Below are positions 1-8,665 of a stretch of DNA of 53,983 nucleotides, one piece after another. Numbering within the stretch: the stretch's first letter is position 1; the number at the start of each line of letters is the position of its first letter. Source of the stretch: Streptacidiphilus carbonis. Its GTDB lineage: Bacteria > Actinomycetota > Actinomycetes > Streptomycetales > Streptomycetaceae. Both the position numbers and the translations under genes were made by a program. The stretch covers positions 115,177 through 169,159 of the forward strand of contig NZ_BBPM01000011.1 in the NCBI RefSeq assembly GCF_000787775.1, written 5' to 3'. The notes under the pieces were generated by a model that did not search any database, had not been told where the DNA came from, and worked only from the letters and a program-made list of their open reading frames with translations.

Positions 1-1020
1 CCCCCCCCGCCCACCACCGCCCCGCCCACCACCGCCCCGCCCACCACCACGCCCCCGGGCGGCGACACCTGCGCCACCAAGCCCAAGCCGTCGGGCAAGG
101 TGCTGCAGGGCTACTGGGAGAACTGGGACGGCGCCCTCAACGGCGTGCACCCCGGCTTGGGCTGGATCCCCATCACGGACAGCCGGATCGCCGAGCACGG
201 CTACAACGTCATCAACGCCGCCTTCCCGGTGATCCTCTCCGACGGCACCGTCGAGTGGCAGGACGGCATGGACACCAATGTCAAGGTCGCCACCCCGGCT
301 GAGATGTGCCAGGCCAAGGCGGCCGGGGCGACGATCCTGATGTCGATCGGAGGTGCCACCGCAGGAATCGACCTGAGCTCCAGCACCGTCGCCGACCGGT
401 TCGTGGCGACCGTCGTCCCGATCCTCAAGAAGTACAACTTCGACGGGATCGACATCGATATCGAGACCGGCCTGACCGGAAGCGGCAACATCAACACGTT
501 GTCCACCTCCCAGGCCAACCTGGAGCGCATCATCGACGGCGTGCTGTCCCAGATGCCCGCGGGCTTCGGCCTGACGATGGCCCCGGAGACCGCGTACGTC
601 ACCGGCGGAAGCGTCACCTACGGGTCGATCTGGGGTTCCTACCTGCCGATCATCAAGAAGTACGCCGACAACGGGCAACTGTGGTGGCTCAACATGCAGT
701 ACTACAACGGCAGCATGTACGGCTGCTCCGGCGACTCCTACCAGGCCGGAACCGTCCAGGGCTTCACGGCGCAGACCACCTGCCTGAACAACGGCCTGAC
801 CGTCCAGGGCACCACCGTCAAGGTGCCGTACGACAAGCAGGTGCCCGGCCTGCCGGCCCAGTCCGGCGCGGGTGGCGGCTACCTGGCCCCGAGCCTGGTC
901 AGCCAGTCGTGGAACGCCTTCGGCGGTTCACTGAAGGGGCTGATGACCTGGTCGATCAACTGGGACGGCTCACTGGGCTGGACCTTCGGCGACAACGTCA
1001 GGTCCCTCCAGGGCCGTTGA
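1..1020 (+). CDS. GH18 chitinase, 5'-truncated by the window edge
   Basis: This is the 3' part (339 visible codons) of a secreted glycoside hydrolase family 18 chitinase, which cleaves beta-1,4-GlcNAc polymers outside the cell. The frame is open from base 1. The first 20 or so residues are a Pro/Thr repeat linker, which implies a signal peptide and a carbohydrate-binding module upstream of the window. The catalytic domain follows from about residue 34. It has the SxGG strand (MSIGG, bases 340-354) and the GH18 signature DGIDIDIE (bases 442-465), whose last Glu is the catalytic acid. The C-terminal LMTWSINWD strand closes the barrel. An internal GTG at base 100 is not the true start. The stop is followed by a long hairpin. 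Family assignment is firm; the subtype is not resolved. Confidence 0.93.
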   Translation, partial: PPPPTTAPPTTAPPTTTPPGGDTCATKPKPSGKVLQGYWENWDGALNGVHPGLGWIPITDSRIAEHGYNVINAAFPVILSDGTVEWQDGMDTNVKVATPAEMCQAKAAGATILMSIGGATAGIDLSSSTVADRFVATVVPILKKYNFDGIDIDIETGLTGSGNINTLSTSQANLERIIDGVLSQMPAGFGLTMAPETAYVTGGSVTYGSIWGSYLPIIKKYADNGQLWWLNMQYYNGSMYGCSGDSYQAGTVQGFTAQTTCLNNGLTVQGTTVKVPYDKQVPGLPAQSGAGGGYLAPSLVSQSWNAFGGSLKGLMTWSINWDGSLGWTFGDNVRSLQGR

Positions 1021-1052
1021 CGCACTGATCGAAACCACCCGGGTGCCGACCC

Positions 1053-1094
1053 GTGTGGACGACCCGGGCCCGGACCGGGCCCGGTCGTCCACAC
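1053..1094. terminator. Hairpin terminator after the chitinase gene
   Basis: A long inverted repeat (left arm GTGTGGACGACCCGGGCCCG, right arm its complement with one base missing) begins about 30 bases after the chitinase stop. It has no T-tract, as is usual for actinomycete terminators. Confidence 0.6.
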
Positions 1095-1120
1095 AGGCGA
1101 TCGGGGCGGTACCCGTTGCT

Positions 1121-1143
1121 GCCTGTCCCTGCCAGGGGCAGGC
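1121..1143. promoter_or_regulatory. Inverted repeat upstream of the XRE regulator, possible operator
   Basis: Arms GCCTGTCCCT and AGGGGCAGGC are separated by 3 bases, with one mismatch. The repeat lies 33 bases upstream of the regulator start, where an autoregulatory operator would be expected. Its use as an operator is inference. Confidence 0.35.
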
Positions 1144-1175
1144 TGCGGTTCCGGCGTCGGACCATACTCGGATCC

Positions 1176-2129
1176 ATGAACGGAAAAGGACAGCTCGGGG
1201 ACTTCCTGCAGGCGCGACGCTCCCAGCTGCTTCCCGAGGACGCGGGGGTGCCCACATACGGGGAGCGGCGGCGTGTGCCGGGTCTGCGGCGTGAGGAGTT
1301 GGCGCTGCTCGCGGGAGTGGGCACCTCCTACTACACGCGGTTGGAGCAGGGGCAGTCCCTGAACGCCTCGCCCGAGGTGCTGGACGCGATCGCCCGAGCC
1401 CTGCGGCTGGACGAGTCCGAGTGCCTGCACCTGCACGACCTGGCCCGGCCTGGGAAGCACCGCGGTCGGAGCCGCCGACCCGCGCCGGAGCGGGTGGCGG
1501 AGGCGACCGGCCAGTTGCTGGACGCGCTCGCGGACGTCCCGGCGGTCGTGCTCGGGCAGCGCAGTGACGTCCTGGCGTGGAACCGGCTCGGCCATGCGCT
1601 GTTCGCCGGGCACCTGGACCCGGGCGCCGCTGACCGGCCGGCCGAGCGCCCGAACATGGCGCGCCTGGTGTTCCTCGACACCCACACCCGCGACCTGTAC
1701 GCGGACTGGCCGAGCAAGGCCAGGGCGGTGGTGGGGAACCTGCGCCTGGTGGCGGGGCGCCACCCGGACGACGCCGCGCTGCACGCCCTCCTGGGCGAAC
1801 TGAGCGCGAAGAGCGGTGAGTTCGCCACGATGTGGGCCGACCACCACATCAAGGCCTGCGATGTCGCCACCTACACGATGCGGCATCCACTGATCGGAGA
1901 ACTGGCCGTCACGCAGCAGACCCTGGGCCGGGGTCCGGACCAGAACATCGTGGTCGCCACCGCGCAGGTGGGCTCCGCGTCACACGCCGCACTGACCCTG
2001 CTCGCCCAGGCCACTGCTCCGGCCGCTGCTCCGGCCGCTGCGCCCGACACCGCGTCACCGTCGCGAAGAGCGGCCGCGGCCGGGGTCGGGGCTGGTCCCC
2101 GGCCCGGGTCCGGGCCCGGAGTCGCCTGA
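1176..2129 (+). CDS. XRE-family regulator with MmyB-like ligand domain
   Basis: This is a 317-residue DNA-binding regulator. An N-terminal helix-turn-helix spans roughly residues 35-65, including the typical PGLRREELALLAGVG and YYTRLEQG segments. It is followed by the MmyB-type C-terminal domain, seen in NMARLVFLDTHTRDLYADW, VVGNLRLVAGRHPDD and GELSAKSGEF. Such regulators usually control a neighbouring oxidoreductase or secreted-protein gene; here the next gene encodes a secreted beta-propeller. The ATG at 1176 begins MNGKGQLGDFL at the conserved N-terminus. The open frame extends upstream but without family-like sequence. No clear ribosome binding site is visible. The last 50 residues are Ala/Pro/Gly-rich, longer than usual for the family, and may be a non-functional extension. 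Confidence 0.88.
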   Translation: MNGKGQLGDFLQARRSQLLPEDAGVPTYGERRRVPGLRREELALLAGVGTSYYTRLEQGQSLNASPEVLDAIARALRLDESECLHLHDLARPGKHRGRSRRPAPERVAEATGQLLDALADVPAVVLGQRSDVLAWNRLGHALFAGHLDPGAADRPAERPNMARLVFLDTHTRDLYADWPSKARAVVGNLRLVAGRHPDDAALHALLGELSAKSGEFATMWADHHIKACDVATYTMRHPLIGELAVTQQTLGRGPDQNIVVATAQVGSASHAALTLLAQATAPAAAPAAAPDTASPSRRAAAAGVGAGPRPGSGPGVA

Positions 2130-2226
2130 CCCCACACCCGCACCACCATCCAACCGCTGTACCCATGACCGCACTCGTGCGTCGGCGTGCCGCTGCCGCA
2201 TGCCCGAAAACAAGGAAACCGGAACC

Positions 2227-3192
2227 ATGTTCAAGAAGCTCTCCAAGGCCGCCGTCCCGGCCGCCGTCCTGACCGCGGTCGCCCTCGCAACGACGGCTGC
2301 GGCTCCGGCGTCAGCCGGCTCCGCCTCCCTGGGCCGGGCGCGGATCGCCGCGCACTTCGACCTGCTGAAGGGTCAGCAGCCGGAGAACATCGCACTGGCC
2401 CCCGACGGCAGCGAGGACGTCACCTTCGCCGGCGCCCGCCAGGTCGCCCGGGTGACCGCCTCCGGCAGCACCCGGATCCTGGCCACGCTGCCCGAACCCG
2501 CCGACGGCGGCGTCCACACCCCGGTACTGACATTCGCCCTGACCACCGGCATCGTCCGCGCCGGCGACGGCACGCTGTACGTCCTGTATGCCACCGGTAC
2601 CGCCGACCTCACCGGCCTGTGGCGGATCCGCCCCGGCGGCACCCCGCAGCGCATCGCCGCCCTGCCGGCCAACGGCCTGCCCAACGGCCTGGCCCTCGAT
2701 CGGCACACCGGCACCCTCTACATCACCGACTCGGTGCTCGGCGTCATCTGGAGGGTGCCGGTCACCGGCGGCGAACCCACCATCTGGTCCGCCGCCCCCG
2801 AGTTGGCCTCCACCGGGTTCCTCGGCGCCAACGGCCTGAAGATCCACAACGGTGCGGTCTGGGCCACCAACCTGGATCGGGGCACCGTCCTGCGCATCCC
2901 CGTCCTCGCGGACGGCAGCGCCGGAACCGTCCAGACCCGGGCCACAGGCCTGCCAGGGATCGACGATTTCACCTTCACCGGCCATGGCGACCAGATCCTG
3001 GCCGCCGTCAACGGTCCCAGCGAAGTCGCGCTCATCCAGCCCGACGGCTCGCACTCCATCGTCCTGACCGCGGCAGACGGCCTGCAGAACCCCACCTCCA
3101 TCGCCCTGCGCGGTGGAACCGCCTACGTCCTGAGCGCCGCCTACACCACCGGCCAGGACCCCAACCTCCTCATCGCCCACCTGCACGAGTAG
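2227..3192 (+). CDS. Secreted NHL/SMP-30-like beta-propeller protein (ScyD/ScyE-like)
   Basis: This 321-residue exported protein has a Sec signal peptide (MFKKLSKAAVP, hydrophobic core, APASA cleavage region near residue 33). The mature part consists of repeating propeller blades with motifs such as PNGLALDRHTGTLYITD, GANGLKIHNGAVWATN and NPTSIALRGGTAYVLSAAY, typical of NHL/SMP-30-gluconolaconase folds. Members of this group are annotated as ScyD/ScyE family or hypothetical; the substrate is unknown. I chose ATG 2227 over the in-frame ATG 2200 because AAGGA at 2212-2216 sits 10 bases upstream and the signal peptide starts cleanly there. The gene follows the XRE regulator by 97 bases and may be its target. 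Confidence 0.85.
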   Translation: MFKKLSKAAVPAAVLTAVALATTAAAPASAGSASLGRARIAAHFDLLKGQQPENIALAPDGSEDVTFAGARQVARVTASGSTRILATLPEPADGGVHTPVLTFALTTGIVRAGDGTLYVLYATGTADLTGLWRIRPGGTPQRIAALPANGLPNGLALDRHTGTLYITDSVLGVIWRVPVTGGEPTIWSAAPELASTGFLGANGLKIHNGAVWATNLDRGTVLRIPVLADGSAGTVQTRATGLPGIDDFTFTGHGDQILAAVNGPSEVALIQPDGSHSIVLTAADGLQNPTSIALRGGTAYVLSAAYTTGQDPNLLIAHLHE

Positions 3193-3395
3193 CACCACGC
3201 CCGCACCGCCAGCCGGGGAGCGAACCCCGGTCGGAGCTTCCCGGGTTGCGTCGAGGATCCAGGCCCCTGAGTACATTCAGAAGGGCCGGAGCCTCGGCGC
3301 AACGCGGCAGCTGAAAGTCCGACAGGCCCCGTGCGGAGACCGTCGGGTGGTGATCGGTAAGGTCGGCGCAGCCAAGCAGCTGAGGAGTGCAGATC

Positions 3396-5267
3396 GTGAG
3401 ACCGCCGGCAGAGCTCGACGACGTGCCGTGGCAGGCCCTGACCCACGCCTACGGTTCCGCTGAGGACGTGCCGGAGCTGATCCGATCCCTCTACCTGGGC
3501 GACGAGGAGGCGGCCGACGAGGCGATCTACGACCTCCACGGGAACATCTGGCACCAAGGCACGGTCTACCAGGCCTCGGCGCCGGCCGTCCCCTTCCTCG
3601 CCCACGCCGTCGACCACGTCTCCGCCAAACGCGCCGACCTGCTGATGCTGCTGGCTGTCCTGGGCGACCACGATCTGGAGTCCGTCCACGGACCGCACTG
3701 GCCCGACAGCCCGCTCGGTGCGGTGTGTGCGGAGCTGTGCCAGGTGCTTCCGGAGCTGCTGGGCTGCCTCGGAGACCCCGAGGGAGCTGTTCGCCGCGCC
3801 GCGCTGAGGGTGGTCGCCGCCGTCGGCGACCTGCTCCCGGAGGAGCAGCGAACCGCCGTCGCGGAACGGGTCCACGCGCTGTATGTCGGAGATCCCCTTC
3901 CGGCCGTCCGCGCTGATGCCGTGGTCTGCCTGGACCGGCTCGGTCGGGCGACGGACGCCCTGACCGACGCACTGCCCGCGATCAGGCTGGCGGCCGCCGT
4001 GGTCGCCGCGGAGCGCCTGCAGCCGCCGTACCCGGGCGAGTTGGTGGAGCTGATGGCCCAGGACGGTGCCGAACCCGATCCAGGGGGCGACAACTTCCCT
4101 TGGTCAAGGCTCCGAACGCAGGACGACATGCTCACCCGTCTGCTCGGCGCGGATCCCCGTGCCGGCCTCACCGTTGCCGCCCGCTGGATCTCCGCGGGCG
4201 ATCTCGGCACACGCGGCTCCCGGCTGGCCGAAAGGACTGCGGAGACCTGGCGTGACCAGGAGCCCGCCGTCCTCGACCTGCTCCAAGCGGCCTTGCCTCA
4301 GCAACGGGAGGCCGGTGCGACCGCCGGCCGTCTGCGCGCCATAGGTCACTGGATCGAACTCCATCCCGAGCCCGATGCCGCGATCCGCGCCACACTGCTT
4401 CGGTACGCGAGCGGCGACGACGATGAGACCGCTGAGCCGGCGCTGCTGGCGCTGGTGTGCTCCCGCGACGCCCGCGCAACGGAGCTGGTGCTGCGCCGCC
4501 CCACGCCACGGCTGATCGCGGTCGCCGCCCGGCATCTCCCCGAGGCGTCCGAACTGCTGATACCGGTGATCCGCCGCGAACTGGCAGCGGGTGCCGACGG
4601 GAACGACGCCATTGCCCTGGTGCAGTCTCTGGCCCACTTCGGGTCCGCCGCTCGGCTGGCCCAGCCGGAGCTGGTGGACTGCCTTCGGACGCGGCGCGCG
4701 GCCATCGTCGCCGCTCGTCGGCTCGGGGCCAACGGCCTCTCCACGCCCGGGATCACCGACCTGCTGAGCGAGGCGACACAGGGTGCCGATCTTTCGCTGC
4801 GCTCCACCGCGGCGGTCGCGCACTACCAGCTGACGGGCGAAGCCCAGCCGGCGTTGACCACCTTCGAGGGACTGCTGTCGGGCGCGGGCCAGACCAGTTG
4901 GTACCTCAGCGCCCTGGAGCCGTTGGGAGCCGCTGCCTCTCCCTTGCTGCCGCTCATCGAGCCCATGCTCGAAGGCGGTGCCTGGACGAGGATGGCCGCG
5001 GCCGAGGCCCACCACTGGATCACCGGCTCCCCGGACCGGGCCGTCCCTGTCCTCACCGAACTCGTCGGGGCTTCCCCGGTCGGCCTCCGCGCCCTCAAGG
5101 CGCTCGCCGCCACCGGGGTGGTCCCCGAGGATCTGCGCCCGACTCTGCGGGGCTTCGCGTTCTCCCCGCGCCGCCTGCTGACCGACACCCCCGTCTCCGG
5201 CCAGGGCCACGCGGACGAAGAGCTCCGGGCGCTGGCACTGTCGTTGCTCAGCGTCCAGGACGCGTGA
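3396..5267 (+). CDS. HEAT-repeat domain protein
   Basis: This cytoplasmic protein of about 623 residues is built of alpha-helical repeats. Segments such as LGCLGDPEGAVRRAALRVVAAVGDLL, VGDPLPAVRADAVVCLDRLG and LEPLGAAASPLLPLIEPMLEGG have the spacing of HEAT/armadillo repeats. No catalytic motif is visible, so it is probably a protein-protein scaffold. A GTG at 3396 is preceded by GAGGAG (3382-3387) with an 8-base spacer. The other in-frame GTG at 3387 overlaps that site and is less likely. It stands alone, with 200 bases upstream that hold nothing recognisable. Its substrate or partner cannot be deduced here. Confidence 0.85.
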   Translation: MRPPAELDDVPWQALTHAYGSAEDVPELIRSLYLGDEEAADEAIYDLHGNIWHQGTVYQASAPAVPFLAHAVDHVSAKRADLLMLLAVLGDHDLESVHGPHWPDSPLGAVCAELCQVLPELLGCLGDPEGAVRRAALRVVAAVGDLLPEEQRTAVAERVHALYVGDPLPAVRADAVVCLDRLGRATDALTDALPAIRLAAAVVAAERLQPPYPGELVELMAQDGAEPDPGGDNFPWSRLRTQDDMLTRLLGADPRAGLTVAARWISAGDLGTRGSRLAERTAETWRDQEPAVLDLLQAALPQQREAGATAGRLRAIGHWIELHPEPDAAIRATLLRYASGDDDETAEPALLALVCSRDARATELVLRRPTPRLIAVAARHLPEASELLIPVIRRELAAGADGNDAIALVQSLAHFGSAARLAQPELVDCLRTRRAAIVAARRLGANGLSTPGITDLLSEATQGADLSLRSTAAVAHYQLTGEAQPALTTFEGLLSGAGQTSWYLSALEPLGAAASPLLPLIEPMLEGGAWTRMAAAEAHHWITGSPDRAVPVLTELVGASPVGLRALKALAATGVVPEDLRPTLRGFAFSPRRLLTDTPVSGQGHADEELRALALSLLSVQDA

Positions 5268-5339
5268 GCCCGGTTGCCGCGTCGGCGCGGTCCCAGGTGT
5301 TCTCGCCGCTCTGTGCGAGGACGCCGAGGAGGCCTGTTC

Positions 5340-6695
5340 GTGCATGATGACGCCATGAGCCATGGCGACCAGCGCTTCCACGTCATCGTGCTGTCGAACT
5401 TCGCGAGGGGCTTCGACAAGTACGCGTTCGCCTACGGAAAGGCGGGGATCCCGGAGAGCACCTATCCCGACCGGTTCCACCTGCTGACCCGTGCGGAGCT
5501 GGGCATCGGCGCCGGCAAGGCACAACGCCTGCTGGACCGTCTGTCGATTCCGGGCGACCGGCTGCTGGTGCTGGAAACCACGGTGGACCCCGACGAGTTG
5601 GTGCCCAACGTGTCGACCGGCCTCGGTATGGAGCTGCGCGAGCCTCGTATCCGGTTGTCAGCCGTCCACGAGCTCGACCAGGGAGCTGCGGAGTTCGCGC
5701 TGCGCCCGACGACCGTCGAGGACGCGATGGCCGCCTCCCTGCACCTGCACGGACCTGTACAGCGTCGCTACGCCGACATACGCCCGCGCTCGGTTTCGGT
5801 TCTGCCGGTCGCCTCCGCCTGCCAGGCCAGGTGTTCGTTCTGCTTCTCCTCGGCTTCGATCTCCAGCGATCAGCCGCCGGCTCGGGTTCCGTGGGACGCG
5901 GTCGCCTCCTGGCTGGAGCGCGCCCGTGCGGCGGGTGCCGAGCGTGCGGTGATCACGGGAGGCGGGGAGCCCACGCTCATACCGTTCGAACAGCAGCTGC
6001 GACTGGTGTCCGCCTGCTCGGCGGCCTTCCCGAAGGTCGTGCTGATCACCAATGCGCACACCCTGGCGAAGGGGCAGCACGCGGACCGGGCCGGCCGACT
6101 GGCAGCCCTGAGCGCCGCAGGCCTGAGCGTGCTGGCGGTCTCCCGGCACCACCAGGACGACGCCGTCAGCGAGCGGCTGATGATGCTGCGCACGCCGGTG
6201 GATTCCGTCATCGACACCTGGCGCGTGGAACGTGACCGCTGGCCGGGGCTGCGGATGAGGCTGATCTGCGTGCTCCAGCACGGCGGCGTGGCCGGCGCGA
6301 CCGGAGTCGCCGACTACCTCTCGTGGGCCGCGGCGCTCGGTGTCGAGGAGGTCTGCTTCAAGGAGCTCTACGTCTCCACCAGCACCGAGTCGCTCTACTT
6401 CGACCGCGCCGCCAACGTCTGGAGCCGCGAGCACCAGGTTTCGCTGTCCGTGGTCACGCGGTTCGCCGAGCAGCAGGGCTTCGAACTGGCGAGCCGCCTG
6501 CCCTGGGGCGCGCCGGTCTACCACGGCAGCTGGGACGGCCGGCCGATGCGGATCGCCGCCTACACCGAGCCCAGCCTGTTCTGGGAACGAACCAGCGGGA
6601 TCGCACGCAGCTGGAACGTGATGGCCGACGGACGCTGCTACGCCTCCCTGGAGGATCGGGCCAGCGAGATCCTGCCGGAAGGTGTGGCGGTATGA
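5340..6695 (+). CDS. Radical SAM protein of unassigned subfamily
   Basis: This 451-residue protein has the radical SAM cluster motif CxxxCxxC (C-QAR-C-SF-C, bases 5820-5843, about residues 161-168) and the GGGEPTL strand that follows it in AdoMet radical enzymes. It should bind a 4Fe-4S cluster and cleave S-adenosylmethionine. About 150 residues precede the cluster and form an unusual N-terminal domain beginning FHVIVLSNFARGFDKYAF, which I do not recognise. No SPASM-type Cys cluster is visible at the C-terminus. GTG 5340 is chosen because GAGGAGG (5326-5332) lies 7 bases upstream; ATG 5355 is an alternative. The stop overlaps the start of the next gene (ATGA), so the two are translationally coupled. 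The substrate is unknown. Confidence 0.85.
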   Translation: MHDDAMSHGDQRFHVIVLSNFARGFDKYAFAYGKAGIPESTYPDRFHLLTRAELGIGAGKAQRLLDRLSIPGDRLLVLETTVDPDELVPNVSTGLGMELREPRIRLSAVHELDQGAAEFALRPTTVEDAMAASLHLHGPVQRRYADIRPRSVSVLPVASACQARCSFCFSSASISSDQPPARVPWDAVASWLERARAAGAERAVITGGGEPTLIPFEQQLRLVSACSAAFPKVVLITNAHTLAKGQHADRAGRLAALSAAGLSVLAVSRHHQDDAVSERLMMLRTPVDSVIDTWRVERDRWPGLRMRLICVLQHGGVAGATGVADYLSWAAALGVEEVCFKELYVSTSTESLYFDRAANVWSREHQVSLSVVTRFAEQQGFELASRLPWGAPVYHGSWDGRPMRIAAYTEPSLFWERTSGIARSWNVMADGRCYASLEDRASEILPEGVAV

Positions 6696-7780
6696 GGTTC
6701 GACGAGTTCCAGGAGTTCCGGCAGCAGCAGCTCAGCGCTTCCCCGTCGCTCGTGGACGCCGCCGAGACCAATGTGTACCGGGCACTTGCTCCATTGCGGC
6801 CGGAACCGCCGACCGATCTGCGTACGGTGCACCGGTGTGATCTCGCCCGTGCCTGGCTGCGGCGGTTCGACCTGCCGCAGGAGTTGTCCGGCCGCGCCAT
6901 GGTCTGCCGAGGGGTCCGTCACGGGCTCGGTGTGGTGTTCCGCTGGCTGCACGCCGTACGAGCGCGGTTGTGGCTGCCCAGTGACGTGTACCCGGTCTAC
7001 TTCGAGCTGGCCCGCGCCGCGGGCCTGGCGCCCGCGTCCTACCCGACGCTGCCGGAGCCGGCCTTGCCGAAGTCGCCGGCGGACGACCGGCCCGAGTACC
7101 TGCTGCTCGCCAACCCCAGCAAGCCGCTCGGCCGGTACCTGTCCGATGCCGAGTGCGCCGCGGTGATGTCATGGCTGAGGGACTCACCGCACCGCCGCTT
7201 GCTGATCGACAGCGTCTACGACCTGGGCGCCCCGTTCGCCGCCGGCACCCGTCGATTGCTGGATACCGGCCGTGCGGTCCTGCTGCATTCGGTCACCAAG
7301 GGCTGGCTGTGGCCACGCACGTTCGGCGTGGTCCTGCTGGGCGCGGGAGAGGCCGAACTCGCGGAGATGTTCCGGGCGGATCCACCGACGCAGGCTCAGC
7401 TCCGGCTCGCCGACCGGCTGCTGACGGAGCACAGCGACGTGCCCCAGCAGGTGGTCGCCGAACTGGCCGGCCGGGCTGAGCGGTTGTTCGACCGGTTGCC
7501 GGCCGAGGTTCTCGGGGCGATTCCCACGGCGAGCCGGATGTGTCCCGGGAACTACTTCTTCCCGGCGGAAATCCCGGCAGACACGCTCCGGCGCGAACAC
7601 GGCCTGCTCGCCCTGCCGGTCAGCGTGTTCGGTAGGAGCAGCTGGTCCGGCTCCATCCTGAGCAGCCTCTCCGACGACTTCGGCCCTCTGACTCAGCTCA
7701 TCGACACCGTTCCTGCGAAGGCGCCGGGTCAGTACGATAGGCGAGGTACCGATCGAAAATCTCCTGGCTGTCAGGAGTGA
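6692..7780 (+). CDS. PLP-dependent aminotransferase-like protein (fold type I)
   Basis: This 362-residue protein is coupled to the upstream radical SAM gene by an ATGA overlap. It resembles fold-type I aminotransferases: LLLANPSKPLGRYLSD matches the NP-x-x-P-x-G motif, LLIDSVYDLG the PLP-contacting Asp strand, and HSVTKGWLWPRTFG the Schiff-base Lys (about K203, bases 7298-7300). The N-terminal 110 residues are diverged, so substrate specificity cannot be read. The last roughly 27 codons overlap the convergent Nudix gene. Aminotransferase, decarboxylase or aldol-type chemistry are all possible. The pairing with a radical SAM enzyme suggests a small natural-product or cofactor-modifying pathway; that is inference. 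Confidence 0.78.
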   Translation: MRFDEFQEFRQQQLSASPSLVDAAETNVYRALAPLRPEPPTDLRTVHRCDLARAWLRRFDLPQELSGRAMVCRGVRHGLGVVFRWLHAVRARLWLPSDVYPVYFELARAAGLAPASYPTLPEPALPKSPADDRPEYLLLANPSKPLGRYLSDAECAAVMSWLRDSPHRRLLIDSVYDLGAPFAAGTRRLLDTGRAVLLHSVTKGWLWPRTFGVVLLGAGEAELAEMFRADPPTQAQLRLADRLLTEHSDVPQQVVAELAGRAERLFDRLPAEVLGAIPTASRMCPGNYFFPAEIPADTLRREHGLLALPVSVFGRSSWSGSILSSLSDDFGPLTQLIDTVPAKAPGQYDRRGTDRKSPGCQE

Positions 7781-8219
7781 AGGTCCACTGCCGCAGAGTC
7801 CTCTGCAACTCGGACTCGGTCAGCCACCCGTGCCAGGCCACTTCACCCGGATCGGGGTCGCCGATCTCCGCAAGCACGGCATCGCACACCCCAAGCCAGT
7901 GAGGGCTGAAGCCGCCCCGGTTGAGGAACGTGAACCGAAGGCACACTGTCGCCGATGTTCCCAGCTCCTCACCGAGCTCGCGGGCAGCTGCCTGCTCATA
8001 GGATTCGCCGACTCCTGCAGCGCCCCCGACCCCGAGTTCGTAGTGCCCTGGGAAACGGGACAGCTGCTCGGCACGCCGATGGACGAGGAAGCGACCCTGC
8101 CCATCACGGCACACCACCGAGGCAATTCGGTGCAACCAGCCCTCCCGAACAGCTTCCCACCGACTGACCACCCCCAGCACACGGTCCTGAGCGTCAACGC
8201 GCTCCACGAGTTCATCCAC
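7698..8219 (-). CDS. Nudix hydrolase
   Basis: This protein of about 173 residues carries a complete Nudix box (G66, E72, R80-E81, E84-E85, G87; GAAGVGESYEQAAARELGEE), which binds Mg2+ and hydrolyses nucleoside diphosphates linked to another group. The N-terminus DELVERVDAQDRVLGVVSR resembles the isopentenyl-diphosphate-isomerase-like Nudix subgroup often seen in Streptomyces. The start is uncertain. GTG 8219 gives the usual family length. ATG 8381, which has GAGGAGG just upstream, would add 54 residues that look non-homologous. The 3' end overlaps the convergent PLP-enzyme gene by 83 bases. Confidence 0.82.
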   Translation of the reverse strand: MDELVERVDAQDRVLGVVSRWEAVREGWLHRIASVVCRDGQGRFLVHRRAEQLSRFPGHYELGVGGAAGVGESYEQAAARELGEELGTSATVCLRFTFLNRGGFSPHWLGVCDAVLAEIGDPDPGEVAWHGWLTESELQRTLRQWTFTPDSQEIFDRYLAYRTDPAPSQERCR

Positions 8220-8493
8220 GACGCACACGATCCCAGAACCCACTGACACCCACCCCTCGATCGCCGTTACGCCGTCCAGGTCGGGGACGAGATGGCGGTG
8301 CAGATCGCTGAAGTGGATCCGGTGCGACGTCGGATCAGCCTGTCCTGCCCCGACTGGGCAAGGTGCGACGCGGGAGCTCATGGCCTCCTCGACCGCTCCG
8401 TGTCGCGGCCCTGGTGCCGCGTGGGCAATCGCTGTTCGCGGCGGCCGTGATGCAGCAGCATGGTGCCGGAGACATCGGGGCGAGGGGGATGCG

Positions 8494-8642
8494 GTGGGGT
8501 TGCTGTCGGGGGCGCGCTGCCCGGTGGAGCCGGGGGAGCAGGCGTGGGTGGAGCGGAACATGCGCTGGCTGGAGGACCAGTTCGGGCGGGAGGTGATGCT
8601 GCGTCGGACGGTGGAGCCCACCGCCGAGTTCTTCCCGGGGGG
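8494..8642 (+). pseudogene. N-terminal fragment of the ImmA/IrrE-type protein, separated by a frameshift
   Basis: A GTG at 8494, with a purine-rich GAGGGGGA just upstream, opens a frame that reads GLLSGARCPVEPGEQAWVE, then NMRWLEDQFGREV, then PTAEFFPG. This is what I would expect as the N-terminus of the peptidase that continues downstream. At the six-G run 8637-8642 the sense continues one frame over. Removing one G would give FFPGAYAGSAEDVRRTVARV without interruption. Either the gene is really broken or the run is miscounted. Confidence 0.6.
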
Positions 8643-8665
8643 CGTATGCCGGTTCGGCGGAGGAT

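Noticed and set aside
8363-8596. Alternative frames over the Nudix/ImmA spacer
   Set aside because: Arg/Gly-rich shadows; the only sensible coding there is the frame beginning at 8494 and possibly an extended Nudix N-terminus.
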